DNA from: SM1-73 sp964588305
GTDB lineage: Bacteria; Zixibacteria; MSB-5A5; SM1-73
Reading direction: 5' to 3'
Assembly (NCBI GenBank): GCA_964588305.1
Contig: CAZPOP010000020.1
Span: 1-56,176, forward strand
DNA length: 56,176 bases
The notes beneath the pieces were generated by a model. That model did not search any database. It was not told the DNA's origin and saw only the letters and a program-made list of their open reading frames with translations. Below, in pieces: positions 1 to 7,859 of the stretch. Position 1 is the first letter of the stretch. Each line of letters starts with the position of its first letter. The translations under genes were made by a program, and so were the position numbers.

Positions 1-647
1 ACCACCCAGTGCCTCTTGTTCACTGCTTTATCTGCCTCATAATCGGGGAACTGGTTAATATACAGAATCGCGGCCACCAGGAAGCCGATGGGAAGCGAGA
101 CCCAGAAGGCAGCCCAGCTTAGACTGTGTACTTGAACGTAAAAGGCACCGATTATGGCCAGGGTTCCCAAATTCAAACCCACCAAAAACTCTCCCCAACC
201 CCGATAGCCGATAAGGATGGGAGTGAAGGTATAAAAAAACCCACTGAACAGCCCGAAGAGTCCCAAGAATAATATAAGGTTGCCGGGTGTGATGGCGTTC
301 AGATAAAGGCCAATGATGGATCCCAAACCAAAGAACAAGAAGGATGCCATCAGAATATGTCTGGGAGGAATCAATCCCTTCTGGATTACCCGGCTTCCGC
401 CGGAGAAAGGGGTGAGGTTGGTATTTATATCGTCGTTTCCGGTCTTATGATCGTAATAGTCGTTTGCTAAGTTCGTTCCGGCGTTGAAAAGAGGCACGCC
501 GATGAGAGTCAGGATGAACTTGTAGAGGCTGAATCTTCCGGTCAAATTCCAAGCCAAGGCAGTGCCTACTAAAACCGGGACAGCGCTGGCGGTAAAAAAA
601 GGCGCTCGTATGGCTACTGTCCAGTTTTTCAGAAAATCTTTTGTCAA
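1..647 (-). CDS. menA: UbiA-family prenyltransferase (MenA-like), 3' end outside window
   Basis: This is an integral membrane prenyltransferase of the UbiA superfamily. The best fit is 1,4-dihydroxy-2-naphthoate polyprenyltransferase, which attaches the isoprenoid tail during menaquinone synthesis. The sequence shows the first Asp-rich motif NDYYDHKTGND at about residues 62-72 followed by FSGGSR, which is MenA-like, and several hydrophobic segments after it. About 215 residues are visible; the C-terminal part with the second Asp motif lies beyond position 1. The start is a TTG at 647-645, with AGGAAGG a few bases upstream. It follows tsaC by 24 bp on the same strand, so it is probably the last gene of that operon. 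Family assignment is firm. The MenA substrate is inferred, since other UbiA members share the motif. Confidence 0.85.
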   Translation of the reverse strand, partial: MTKDFLKNWTVAIRAPFFTASAVPVLVGTALAWNLTGRFSLYKFILTLIGVPLFNAGTNLANDYYDHKTGNDDINTNLTPFSGGSRVIQKGLIPPRHILMASFLFFGLGSIIGLYLNAITPGNLILFLGLFGLFSGFFYTFTPILIGYRGWGEFLVGLNLGTLAIIGAFYVQVHSLSWAAFWVSLPIGFLVAAILYINQFPDYEADKAVNKRHWV

Positions 648-671
648 AAGACGCCTTCCTTTTGAGCGGAT

Positions 672-1424
672 CTAGGCCTCGGCTTGGGCTTGGTCATCTC
701 CCTCCTGAGAACTCTCTGAAACCGAGCCTACTTTCGCCTCTTGGCAGCCGGCATTGTCCAGGCATCCTTCTGGAATCCTCAGTTCCGGTACCACCTTTCT
801 TATCTCCTCCACCGGTATGTGTCCCTGCCGGATCAAGGAGACCTCTTCGCCGGAGACGTCCAAGACGGTGGAGGGAAGAAAGACCTTGGATCTTCCCGCA
901 TCCAAAATCAGATCGATTCTGCCGTTGAAGAAATAGAAAACCCGGTTTGCAGCCACGCAGCTTTTTTTTCCAGAGGGGTTGGCGCTGGTAGCGGTAATGG
1001 GAACCCCCGCCTCTTCCAGAATCCGATACACCAATTTGCTGGGAGATACCCGAATTCCTAACTTGTCGCCGCCGGCCAAAACCCAAGACAGTTTGGGAGA
1101 GTTGCTCTTAAATACCAGGGTCAGAGGTCCGGGCCAGAACAACTCCATTAGCCTCTGTGCATCCTGGCTAATAAAGTCGACCACTTTTCTTACTTCCCTG
1201 GCATTTTTCAGAAAAACGGATAGGGGCTTGGATCTATCTCTTCTTTTTATCCGGTAGATCCTGGCTACCACCTCCTGATTATAAGCATCGCCTCCCAAAG
1301 CATACACCGTCTCGGTAGGAAAAGAGACTATGCCGCCTCCCTTTAGGATTCTGGCCGACTCTTGGGCTTCCCTTTTGTCCGGTTTTTCCAGATCTGCCAA
1401 TATGACTTTGGTCTTGATCAGCAA
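672..1424 (-). CDS. tsaC: L-threonylcarbamoyladenylate synthase (TsaC/Sua5/YrdC family)
   Basis: It makes threonylcarbamoyl-AMP from threonine, bicarbonate and ATP, the first step of the universal t6A37 tRNA modification. The YrdC fold is clear: SFPTETVYALGGDA near residue 35, KRRDRSKPLSVF near residue 60, and TSANPSGK near residue 146. The core is followed by a low-complexity tail rich in Glu, Ser and Gln that is not conserved in the family and is too short for the Sua5 domain. No ATG or GTG lies in frame downstream of the preceding stop, so the start is the TTG at 1424. It lies 49 bp after the SPOR lipoprotein gene and just before the prenyltransferase. tsaB, tsaD and tsaE are not in the window. 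Confidence 0.9.
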   Translation of the reverse strand: MLIKTKVILADLEKPDKREAQESARILKGGGIVSFPTETVYALGGDAYNQEVVARIYRIKRRDRSKPLSVFLKNAREVRKVVDFISQDAQRLMELFWPGPLTLVFKSNSPKLSWVLAGGDKLGIRVSPSKLVYRILEEAGVPITATSANPSGKKSCVAANRVFYFFNGRIDLILDAGRSKVFLPSTVLDVSGEEVSLIRQGHIPVEEIRKVVPELRIPEGCLDNAGCQEAKVGSVSESSQEGDDQAQAEA

Positions 1425-1473
1425 GGCTACGTCCCTGTATTTGCCGGATTCATTCCCTCTTGGTGGGATGAAC

Positions 1474-1968
1474 TCAGTCCTGCTTCACCTTCATCTCCAC
1501 CACCCAGCTTTCGCCATATCCCAACCCCTTTATCTTTTCCAACAGAGAATTTGCTTCCTCTTTGGTCTCACAATCACCAATCCTTATCCAGTAATAAGGA
1601 ACTTTGAAATCTATGTAGGTCTTCTCGGATAGCTGACTTTCCACCAGGTCTGCTATCTGCCGGGCCTCATCCGGGTACTTGGTAGCATAGAACTGCACCC
1701 GAAAGACTCTCTCTGGAGCAGAACCCTCGATTTCCTGGACCTTTTCCCACTCCGTTTTCATCTGCTCAAGCCGGATAGAGTCTTCTTCTGTGACGGGGTA
1801 TTCGTCCTCAGTCACGATCCTTCTGTCTTGTTGAAAACCCAGAGGGTCGAATTCTTTCTCCCCCCTTGTCCTCGGATCCTCTAAGCTCTCACCCTTGGGC
1901 CAGGGCGTACAGCCCGAAAAGAACAAAAGGAGGAGAATTACCCCAAAGACACAGGTGCTCCTAAGCAT
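1474..1968 (-). CDS. Lipoprotein with C-terminal SPOR domain
   Basis: A 164-residue envelope lipoprotein. The signal peptide ends in a lipobox, FSGC, with Cys at about residue 20. A linker rich in Glu and Arg leads to a SPOR-like domain at roughly residues 88-164, with the typical start RVFRVQFYATKY and later PYYWIRIGDCETKEEA. SPOR domains bind denuded glycan strands of septal peptidoglycan, so a role at the division site or in wall maintenance is likely but inferred. Its ribosome site GAGG overlaps the stop region of the guanylyltransferase gene; only 6 bp separate the two, which implies translational coupling. Confidence 0.8.
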   Translation of the reverse strand: MLRSTCVFGVILLLLFFSGCTPWPKGESLEDPRTRGEKEFDPLGFQQDRRIVTEDEYPVTEEDSIRLEQMKTEWEKVQEIEGSAPERVFRVQFYATKYPDEARQIADLVESQLSEKTYIDFKVPYYWIRIGDCETKEEANSLLEKIKGLGYGESWVVEMKVKQD

Positions 1969-1974
1969 GGGACC

Positions 1975-3054
1975 TCACAGATACTTCTCCAATTCCTTGT
2001 TTCCCGTAAACTCCCGCAGCAGTTCTTTGACGTCTTGAACCCTGGTTTTATGGGCGACGAAGACGATCTCATCCGTTTTCACGATCACCAGATCTGAAAT
2101 TCCCAAGGTGGCGATTATACCCTTGGAATCGTTGACGATGGTAGTCTCAAAGGTGTTGATGGTTTTTGCATTTCCTACGATGACGTTGCTTGCCCGGTCC
2201 TTGTGTTTCACCCTCTCCAGCGCTAACCAGTTTCCCACATCATCCCATTCCAGATCGGCTTTGATCACCAAAGCGTTATCCGCTTTCTCTAAAACTGCGA
2301 AATCGACGGAGATGCACTCTGCATTTCGATAAAGCTTGGTTTTAGCCTCGGTTTCATTTTTTGTGCCAATCTCCTTGGAGTAGCTCTCGATCTCCTTGAA
2401 CATCTGAGGCATGTACTTCTCCAATGCTTTGAGAAAGGTGGATGCCGTCCAGATGAACATTCCGCTGTTCCACAGATGCCTTCGATCATAATAGTACTGC
2501 TGGGCCACGATGCGGTTAGGTTTTTCCTTGAATTCCTTGATCTGATAAATCATGATATCATCAATGGCATTATAGAGCTCTGAGAACTCGATATAACCAT
2601 AAGCGGTTTCTGCTCTAGCGGGAATGATTCCTATTGTGATCAGACGCTCTTCGCTTATCGCGATTTCTATCCCCACTTCAAGTATTCTCTGCAGTTTCTC
2701 TTTGGGTTCGATCATATGGTCAGAGGAGAGGACCACCATGGTGGCGGAAGGATCGACCTTTCTCAGATGAGCTGCAGCCAATCCTATGGCCAGACAGGTG
2801 TTCATGGTTGCCGGCTCGACGATCAAGTTTTCGTCCTTAAGATAGCTTACCTTTTGCAGGATGGCCTTTTTTATGTTTTCACCGGTGACAACCCAGGTCC
2901 TTTCTACCGGGATCAGATCCTTTACCCGGTCAATGGTCTCCTGAAGCATGGTTCTATCCGAGGTAATGTGGAGGAGTTGTTTCGGGCGATCGGTCCTGGA
3001 AAGGGGCCAGAACCTTTCTCCTCTTCCTCCCGCTAATATAACTGTGTAGTTCAA
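1975..3054 (-). CDS. manC: Mannose-1-phosphate guanylyltransferase (GDP-mannose pyrophosphorylase)
   Basis: It forms GDP-mannose from mannose-1-phosphate and GTP for polysaccharide or glycan synthesis. The nucleotidyltransferase signature LAGGRGERFWPLSR lies at residues 7-20, followed by RPKQLL. The downstream motifs LSSDHMI, AYGYIEF, KEKPN and LWNSGMFIW are all present, in the spacing typical of ManC. At 359 residues it is the short monofunctional form, without the cupin phosphomannose isomerase domain of the fused enzymes. The start is a TTG at 3054 with only a weak G-rich site before it. It heads the minus-strand operon with the SPOR lipoprotein, tsaC and menA. The 320-bp gap to the divergent HIT gene must hold promoters for both directions; only the plus-strand one was recognisable. 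Confidence 0.92.
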   Translation of the reverse strand: MNYTVILAGGRGERFWPLSRTDRPKQLLHITSDRTMLQETIDRVKDLIPVERTWVVTGENIKKAILQKVSYLKDENLIVEPATMNTCLAIGLAAAHLRKVDPSATMVVLSSDHMIEPKEKLQRILEVGIEIAISEERLITIGIIPARAETAYGYIEFSELYNAIDDIMIYQIKEFKEKPNRIVAQQYYYDRRHLWNSGMFIWTASTFLKALEKYMPQMFKEIESYSKEIGTKNETEAKTKLYRNAECISVDFAVLEKADNALVIKADLEWDDVGNWLALERVKHKDRASNVIVGNAKTINTFETTIVNDSKGIIATLGISDLVIVKTDEIVFVAHKTRVQDVKELLREFTGNKELEKYL

Positions 3055-3295
3055 AGGGCACCCCCTGAAAAAGGGTTAAGAGCGAATTGCCCCGACCCGG
3101 ACGGAACGCCGGCCCGGCAGGTGTCGGCTTGAGTTCATCGTCGTAAGGATAAGACTCCTCACTTCTGATCCAATTTACCATAGGGCAAGAAAATTGTCAA
3201 CAAAAACTTTTTCCATTGTCCCCATGGATTTTTCTGACCCGGGGGCCGGAGACGAGCCTGTGAGATTTTGCGGCTGGTCAAAATGGAAAAAGATC

Positions 3296-3323
3296 TTGAA
3301 AATAGTGATTTTTGGTGTATATT
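3296..3323 (+). promoter_or_regulatory. Sigma70-type promoter for the HIT gene
   Basis: TTGAAA at 3296-3301 and TATATT at 3318-3323 are separated by 16 nt. They lie about 50 bp upstream of the HIT gene start, in the divergent gap 3055-3374, where nothing else was recognised. This is a match to the consensus only. Confidence 0.5.
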
Positions 3324-3374
3324 AAGAGATCAATGGATACCTGACTTGAAGAATCAAAGGATAAGGAGATACTC

Positions 3375-3875
3375 TTGGACAAACTATGGGCGCCCTGGAG
3401 AGAGAAATTCATCCTGTGTGAAAAGGAACCGGGATGTTTCTTGTGTCGAACAGCAAAACAGACCAAAGATGAAGAGAACTTGATACTGCTTCGGGGCGAC
3501 AAGTGCTTTGTCATCCTCAACCGATACCCTTACAATAATGGGCATTTGATGGTAGCCCCGTACCGTCACGTGGGGAAATTGGAGAGCCTGAAGGAGGAGG
3601 AGCTTCTAGAACTTCTCAAATTGTCCCAGCTCTGTGCGAAAATCCTCAAGGCGGGTTTGAAGCCACACGGCTTGAATCTGGGCATGAATCTGGGAAAGGT
3701 GTCAGGAGCAGGGGTGGCGGATCATCTCCATCTTCACATCGTTCCGCGGTGGACCGGAGACACCAATTTCATGCCCATCCTTGCGGAAACTAAATTAGTC
3801 TCGGTAGGACTCAAGCAGACTTACAGAACATTGAAGAGGGAATCCAGGAAGTTCGTCAAACAGCCTCGGAAGTAG
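3375..3875 (+). CDS. HIT family hydrolase (AP4A-type)
   Basis: A cytoplasmic nucleotide hydrolase or transferase of the histidine triad family; likely substrates are diadenosine polyphosphates or AMP conjugates. The triad HLHLHIVPRW is at about residues 117-126. The N terminus MDKLWAPWR and the following CFLC motif are typical of the HIT subgroup annotated as AP4A phosphorylase-like, where the cysteines may help bind zinc. The length of 166 residues is normal. The start is TTG at 3375, with AAGGAG placed 7 nt upstream. A 90-bp gap with a palindromic repeat separates it from the dehydratase gene, so they may or may not share a transcript. Confidence 0.9.
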   Translation: MDKLWAPWREKFILCEKEPGCFLCRTAKQTKDEENLILLRGDKCFVILNRYPYNNGHLMVAPYRHVGKLESLKEEELLELLKLSQLCAKILKAGLKPHGLNLGMNLGKVSGAGVADHLHLHIVPRWTGDTNFMPILAETKLVSVGLKQTYRTLKRESRKFVKQPRK

Positions 3876-3900
3876 TTTTTTGACTTTGGCGAGGTTTGGA

Positions 3901-3926
3901 GTAGCGAGGCTTGCCTCGCGCTCTAC
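3901..3926. repeat. Palindromic repeat, GCGAGGC-tt-GCCTCGC core
   Basis: A perfect 7-bp stem with a TT centre, extended by GTAG and CTAC outside and preceded by TTTGGA. It has the same architecture as the copies near 15581, 23582, 25125 and 25340: GGAGT followed by a short palindrome. The core sequence differs from copy to copy. Confidence 0.6.
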
Positions 3927-3964
3927 TGGTCATTCGAGTGCTGAAATCTGCTTAACCTAGGAAT

Positions 3965-5569
3965 ATGAAAATTCCCAAAAAAGAGGAACTGCTAAAGCTC
4001 CAGGCCCAATACCGGACCGACAAAAGGATCGGGGAGGCTTTGGGTGGCGTGCCCGAGAATCTGGTAGCTTACTGGCGAAGGAAGAAGAGGATCGGCAGGT
4101 ACTCCCTTCCCAAATACGGTCTGGAGAAGATCAAAGAATTGTGGGAGATCTACGGCAGCGACCGGAAGGCTGGGGAGCAACTCGGCATCTCAGCCGCGGC
4201 CTTTTACAAATGGAGGAGAAAATATAATCTTTTGGAGAAGCCGCGGGTGCTGAAATTTCAGCAGTTGGAGTTGGGTTTGCCGGCTGAGACCCTCATCAGA
4301 GGAGGCATGGGGACAAAAACCGTGGCGCAGAAACTTCTGGCCAGAAAGGCGGGCAAGGCCGAGGTTGCGGTGGGTGAGATCGTAAACGTAGAGCCGGATT
4401 TGGCCATGAGCCATGATAATGCAGGTTTGGTGATAAAGCAGTTCAAACAGATCGGGGTGGATAAGGTATGGAATCCGAATAGAATCGTCATCCCCTTGGA
4501 TCACCGCGCTCCGGCGGAGTCCGAGAAGACCGCCACCGCCCACAGATCCATCCGCATGTTCGTCAAGGAGCAGGGCATAAAGGATTTTTATGATATAAAG
4601 GAGGGAATCTGCCATCAGGTGGTGGTGGAGAAAGGGCATATTCTTCCCGGAGAGTTAGCGGTGGGAACCGACTCACACACCACTTCCTATGGATGTCTGG
4701 GAGCTTTATCGACCGGCATAGGGGCTACCGAGATGGCCGCTGTCTGGGCTACCGGAAAGATCTGGCTCAAGGTCCCCGAATCTATAAGAATAGTCATTAA
4801 TGGCATCCTGCCCAAGGGCGTCTATGCCAAAGATGTTATACTATATATAATCGGGCAGCTCACCGTGGAAGGGGCAAACTACGAATCAGTGGAATACTAT
4901 GGTGATACGATCGAAAGGATGTCGATCTCCGAGAGGTTCACCATGTGTAATCTCTCCATGGAGATGGGCGCGAAATTCGCCTTCGTTCCTTTTGATAAGG
5001 TTACGAAAAAATACCTCTCCGGTGTCACCAAGAGAAAACTGACTCCTATTTTCTCTGACAGGAATGCGGTATTCGAAAAGGAATATAAATTCAGCGTAGG
5101 TGGGCTGGAGCCACAGGTTGCCTGCCCGCACAACGTGGACAATGTAAAGCCGATCGGAGAGGTCAAGGGGACAAAGATAGATCAGGTGGTTTTGGGCTCG
5201 TGCACCAATGGACGATTGGATGATCTGGAAATAGCGGCAAGGATCGTGCGAGGGAAGAAAATCCACCCCGACGTAAGGATGCTGATCTTGCCTGCGACCA
5301 GAAGTATCTATCTTCAGGCCATGAGAAAGAGGTATCTGGGAACGTTCATGGAAGCAGGCGCGGTAGTTTTAAATCCCGGGTGTGGCCCATGTTTGGGTGC
5401 ACACCAGGGGATCTTAGCAGCAGGGGAGAGGTGCCTTGCCACCACCAACAGGAATTTCAAAGGAAGGATGGGTTCACCGGAATCCGAAGTCTATTTAGCC
5501 AGCCCGGCAGTAGCAGCCGCCACAGCCATCAAAGGAGAGATCACCGATCCGAGAAATTCCCTGAAGTGA
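3965..5569 (+). CDS. leuC: HTH-fused 3-isopropylmalate/homoaconitate dehydratase large subunit
   Basis: The aconitase-superfamily part spans about residues 112-534. It isomerises 2-isopropylmalate (leucine pathway) or homocitrate/homoaconitate (lysine pathway); the sequence does not decide which. It keeps GTDSHTTSYG and the 4Fe-4S ligands Cys413 (GSCTNGR), Cys473 and Cys476 (GCGPC). Ahead of it are about 105 residues not found in ordinary LeuC: two similar helix-turn-helix-like units at about 14-45 and 56-92, each ending in a WRR-rich helix (AYWRRKK and YKWRRK). The usual LeuC start would lie near residue 110 (GMGTKTVAQKLLARKAGK). There is no stop or frameshift between the parts, and the ATG at 3965 has weak upstream pairing. 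The small subunit follows 432 bp downstream. The domain fusion is seen directly; a DNA- or RNA-binding regulatory role is inferred. Confidence 0.88.
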   Translation: MKIPKKEELLKLQAQYRTDKRIGEALGGVPENLVAYWRRKKRIGRYSLPKYGLEKIKELWEIYGSDRKAGEQLGISAAAFYKWRRKYNLLEKPRVLKFQQLELGLPAETLIRGGMGTKTVAQKLLARKAGKAEVAVGEIVNVEPDLAMSHDNAGLVIKQFKQIGVDKVWNPNRIVIPLDHRAPAESEKTATAHRSIRMFVKEQGIKDFYDIKEGICHQVVVEKGHILPGELAVGTDSHTTSYGCLGALSTGIGATEMAAVWATGKIWLKVPESIRIVINGILPKGVYAKDVILYIIGQLTVEGANYESVEYYGDTIERMSISERFTMCNLSMEMGAKFAFVPFDKVTKKYLSGVTKRKLTPIFSDRNAVFEKEYKFSVGGLEPQVACPHNVDNVKPIGEVKGTKIDQVVLGSCTNGRLDDLEIAARIVRGKKIHPDVRMLILPATRSIYLQAMRKRYLGTFMEAGAVVLNPGCGPCLGAHQGILAAGERCLATTNRNFKGRMGSPESEVYLASPAVAAATAIKGEITDPRNSLK

Positions 5570-6001
5570 GGGGGGAAGGATTTGTAGTGGTCGCATTTAT
5601 GCGACCTGGGGTTGTTGGGAAGGAGTGATTTTGGGTTAAGGGTGAGGGGAATCGGTATTTGTAGCCGCAGACTTTAGTCTGCGAAAGAGAAGGGTTAGGC
5701 CGTTAGCGACAGCATCGGTAAAGCGGCAACCGTGTTCCCTCTCCCGTAGGGGAGAAGGCTAGCTTGAGGGGGAAACAGGTTTTGGAGTGGTCGCATTCAT
5801 GCGACCTGGGGGTGTTGGGAAGGGTTGATTCTGGGTTAAGGGTGAGGGGGGAAACTGGGTTTGTAGTGGTCGCATTGATGCGACCTGGGGTTGTCGGGAC
5901 TACGGTAGGCCGGGTTCATCCTGAAGGGTTCACCCGGAAGGACTCCCAGCGCGGCAAGAATAGCGGTACCTCGACAGCCGGCATATAAAGAGGAAAAAAA
6001 C
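5570..6001. repeat. Intergenic block of palindromic repeats between large and small dehydratase subunits
   Basis: The 432 bp hold no gene. Three copies of a unit containing the palindrome GGTCGCA-nnnn-TGCGACC start near 5581, 5779 and 5860. The first two are followed by a shared tail ending GGGTTAAGGGTGAGGGG. A second palindrome, CGCAGAC-TTTA-GTCTGCG, is at 5666-5683, and a near-identical copy of it occurs at 42000-42017. A small CTCCC/GGGAG hairpin lies near 5740. The block looks like a nest of REP/BIME-type elements that has grown inside what is normally a tight leuCD operon. Confidence 0.75.
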
Positions 6002-6493
6002 ATGCTAGAAAAGATCACCGGAAAGGTCTGGAAATTAGCCGACAACATCGACACGGATGTGATCTATCCCGGCAAATATCTCCCCATCATCGACGGCCCT
6101 GAAATGGCCCACCACGCTCTGGAAGGTTTGGATGTGGAGTTCCCCAAGAAGATTCAAGAGGGAGATATAATCGTAGCCGGAGCCAATTTCGGCTGCGGTA
6201 GCTCGCGCGAACAGGCCGCCACATCGCTCAAATATGCTGGCATTGCCTGCGTGGTCGCAAAATCCTTTTCCCGGATATTTTTCAGAAACGCCATTAACCA
6301 GGGCTTAGCTTTGGTTCAATCCAAAGAGGCTTACGATGCAATAAACCAGGGGGACACCATCACCATTGATTTCGCCTCCGGCGAGATCACGACTCCCGCC
6401 CAAAAACTCTCCTTCCCTCCTCTGCCGGAGTTTGTGATGGGAATTCTAGAAGATGGGGGCCTGATCCCCCACGTGAAAAAGAGGCTAAAGTAG
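6002..6493 (+). CDS. leuD: 3-isopropylmalate/homoaconitate dehydratase small subunit
   Basis: The swivel domain that completes the active site of the large subunit encoded upstream. It shows DNIDTDVIYPGKYL near residue 14, the aconitase-family motif FGCGSSREQA near residue 63, and a normal C terminus. The length of 163 residues matches the short LeuD/HacB type seen in archaea and many anaerobes. The ATG at 6002 follows AAAGAGGAAAAAAAC. The 3' end of this gene has a diverged second copy at about 7764-7835. Leucine versus lysine pathway cannot be settled from the sequence. Confidence 0.9.
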   Translation: MLEKITGKVWKLADNIDTDVIYPGKYLPIIDGPEMAHHALEGLDVEFPKKIQEGDIIVAGANFGCGSSREQAATSLKYAGIACVVAKSFSRIFFRNAINQGLALVQSKEAYDAINQGDTITIDFASGEITTPAQKLSFPPLPEFVMGILEDGGLIPHVKKRLK

Positions 6494-6554
6494 GTCGGGC
6501 TGCCGTTCACGGTGAATCCGTTTAGGATGAATCCGAAGGATGGCCGACAAATGT

Positions 6555-7676
6555 CTATTTCTCAACGGTCAAAGCATAGACATAACCACCAAGGCCATCA
6601 TCAGTAGTATAAACCTTCCAATTTTCCCCACCATCAACCGATTTCAGCACGCCGCCTAAAGGTTCGTCGTTAGGGCCACGGAGTGTAACGCCCAGCCATA
6701 TCTCATCCCCAATAATGAGCATTGAGTTTATGCTTGTCATGTTACCTTGCTCTTTTACACGGCCCGCGATATCGATATCATCCCACGTTTTTCCCGAATC
6801 TTGGGTGGTTGAAAGCATGGTCCCATGTGCCACAAAAACTTCTTGACCATTAGAGGTGAATAAGCTCGTTGGATACCTTAAAACGTCAAGACCTCTGAAC
6901 TTAGCCGGCGCAAATTTCTGCCACGTTTTTCCGTAATTCTTTGTCAAATCTATGCCCTTGTCTGTTATCACGTAAACGTTCTCGGTATGGCTAAAGACAG
7001 AACTCACTTGGTTGCCAGAAAGACCATTCTCGGTCGTGAACGCCTTCCAGGTTCCGCCACTATTATCTGTTCTGTATAAGCCTCCATACCTGTAACCCGG
7101 ATCAGTCCGAGTCGAATAGGATCGTGTTCCTGGCGCGGCAGCCCAGATGCTGCTATCGATCGATATTATCGAATTGACTTCATATCCGATTTTGCCTTTG
7201 TTCAGCTCATAGAACTTCCAGGTTTTGCCGCCATCGTGTGTTTTTCCGACTGTATTGGCGCTCTTGGGCAGATGTGTACAGGCAATCCATACAGTGGTAT
7301 CATTTGCTATGCAGATGCTTGATACGAATATGTGATTTTTAAAATCATCCAGGTGGTTAGCGGGCAATCCATCCTCGTTATCATAGGTTGTCCACGTCTT
7401 TCCTCCATCAAGGGATTTACAGACTCCCAATTCTGTCCCCGCCCAAACGATGCTGTCTTTGACCGCTATCGAATGAACAGGTTTTCCCTCACCCAGAAAG
7501 TAGTTCACCCAGGTCCCTCCCCCGTCTTCCGTTTTGCTCACGCCGCCTCCTGTGGCAGCCCAGACGACAACATTTGAATCCGTTGCTTGGGTCATATCGC
7601 AGAACCAGAATAAAATCAGAATCGCCGAGCTTATGACCACCACGATCAGATTTAAGAAACCCAATCTCCTTACCAT
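6555..7676 (-). CDS. Secreted BNR/Ycf48-like beta-propeller protein
   Basis: The product is exported: MVRRLGFLNL begins a hydrophobic signal segment. About seven Asp-box (BNR) repeats follow, for example SLDGGKTW, THDGGKTW, TQDSGKTW and SVDGGENW, spaced as in a seven-bladed propeller related to Ycf48 and sortilin-type folds. There are no catalytic sialidase residues that I can see, so a structural or binding role is more likely than an enzyme. The chosen ATG at 7676 has GGAGGAG 2-9 nt upstream; the frame is open further up to 7742, but without a ribosome site. It is inserted between leuD and a leuD remnant, and points against leuD. Confidence 0.75.
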   Translation of the reverse strand: MVRRLGFLNLIVVVISSAILILFWFCDMTQATDSNVVVWAATGGGVSKTEDGGGTWVNYFLGEGKPVHSIAVKDSIVWAGTELGVCKSLDGGKTWTTYDNEDGLPANHLDDFKNHIFVSSICIANDTTVWIACTHLPKSANTVGKTHDGGKTWKFYELNKGKIGYEVNSIISIDSSIWAAAPGTRSYSTRTDPGYRYGGLYRTDNSGGTWKAFTTENGLSGNQVSSVFSHTENVYVITDKGIDLTKNYGKTWQKFAPAKFRGLDVLRYPTSLFTSNGQEVFVAHGTMLSTTQDSGKTWDDIDIAGRVKEQGNMTSINSMLIIGDEIWLGVTLRGPNDEPLGGVLKSVDGGENWKVYTTDDGLGGYVYALTVEK

Positions 7677-7737
7677 AACTCCTCCTCCGTTTATTGATTC
7701 ATCGGCATTAAAGTCCCGACGCATCAGTAAAAATGAT

Positions 7738-7760
7738 TTCATCCGCTTAATCCGTTGACC
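7738..7760. repeat. Short dispersed repeat (copy 1 of 3)
   Basis: The stretch TCATCCGCTTAATCCGTTGA recurs at about 25194, where the match is about 25 nt, and in slightly shorter form at about 25041. Here it sits exactly at the junction between the propeller gene's 5' region and the leuD remnant. Confidence 0.6.
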
Positions 7761-7835
7761 GGAATTCCGCCCCAGTTTGTGATGGGAATTTTAGAAGACG
7801 GGGGCTTAATTCCGCACGTGAAGAACAGGTTGAAA
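7761..7835 (+). pseudogene. Remnant of a second leuD 3' end
   Basis: Read on the plus strand it encodes QFVMGILEDGGLIPHVKN and then RLK, against EFVMGILEDGGLIPHVKK and RLK at the end of intact leuD (about 6425-6492). The nucleotide differences are nearly all synonymous (GAT/GAC, CTG/TTA, CCC/CCG, CTA/TTG), so the copy diverged while still coding and was later truncated. The frame runs on to a TGA at 7872 within the 3' end of the opposing ATPase gene. No upstream part of a second leuD exists here. Confidence 0.75.
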
Positions 7836-7859
7836 CTGACGCATAAAGGGAGCAACACT

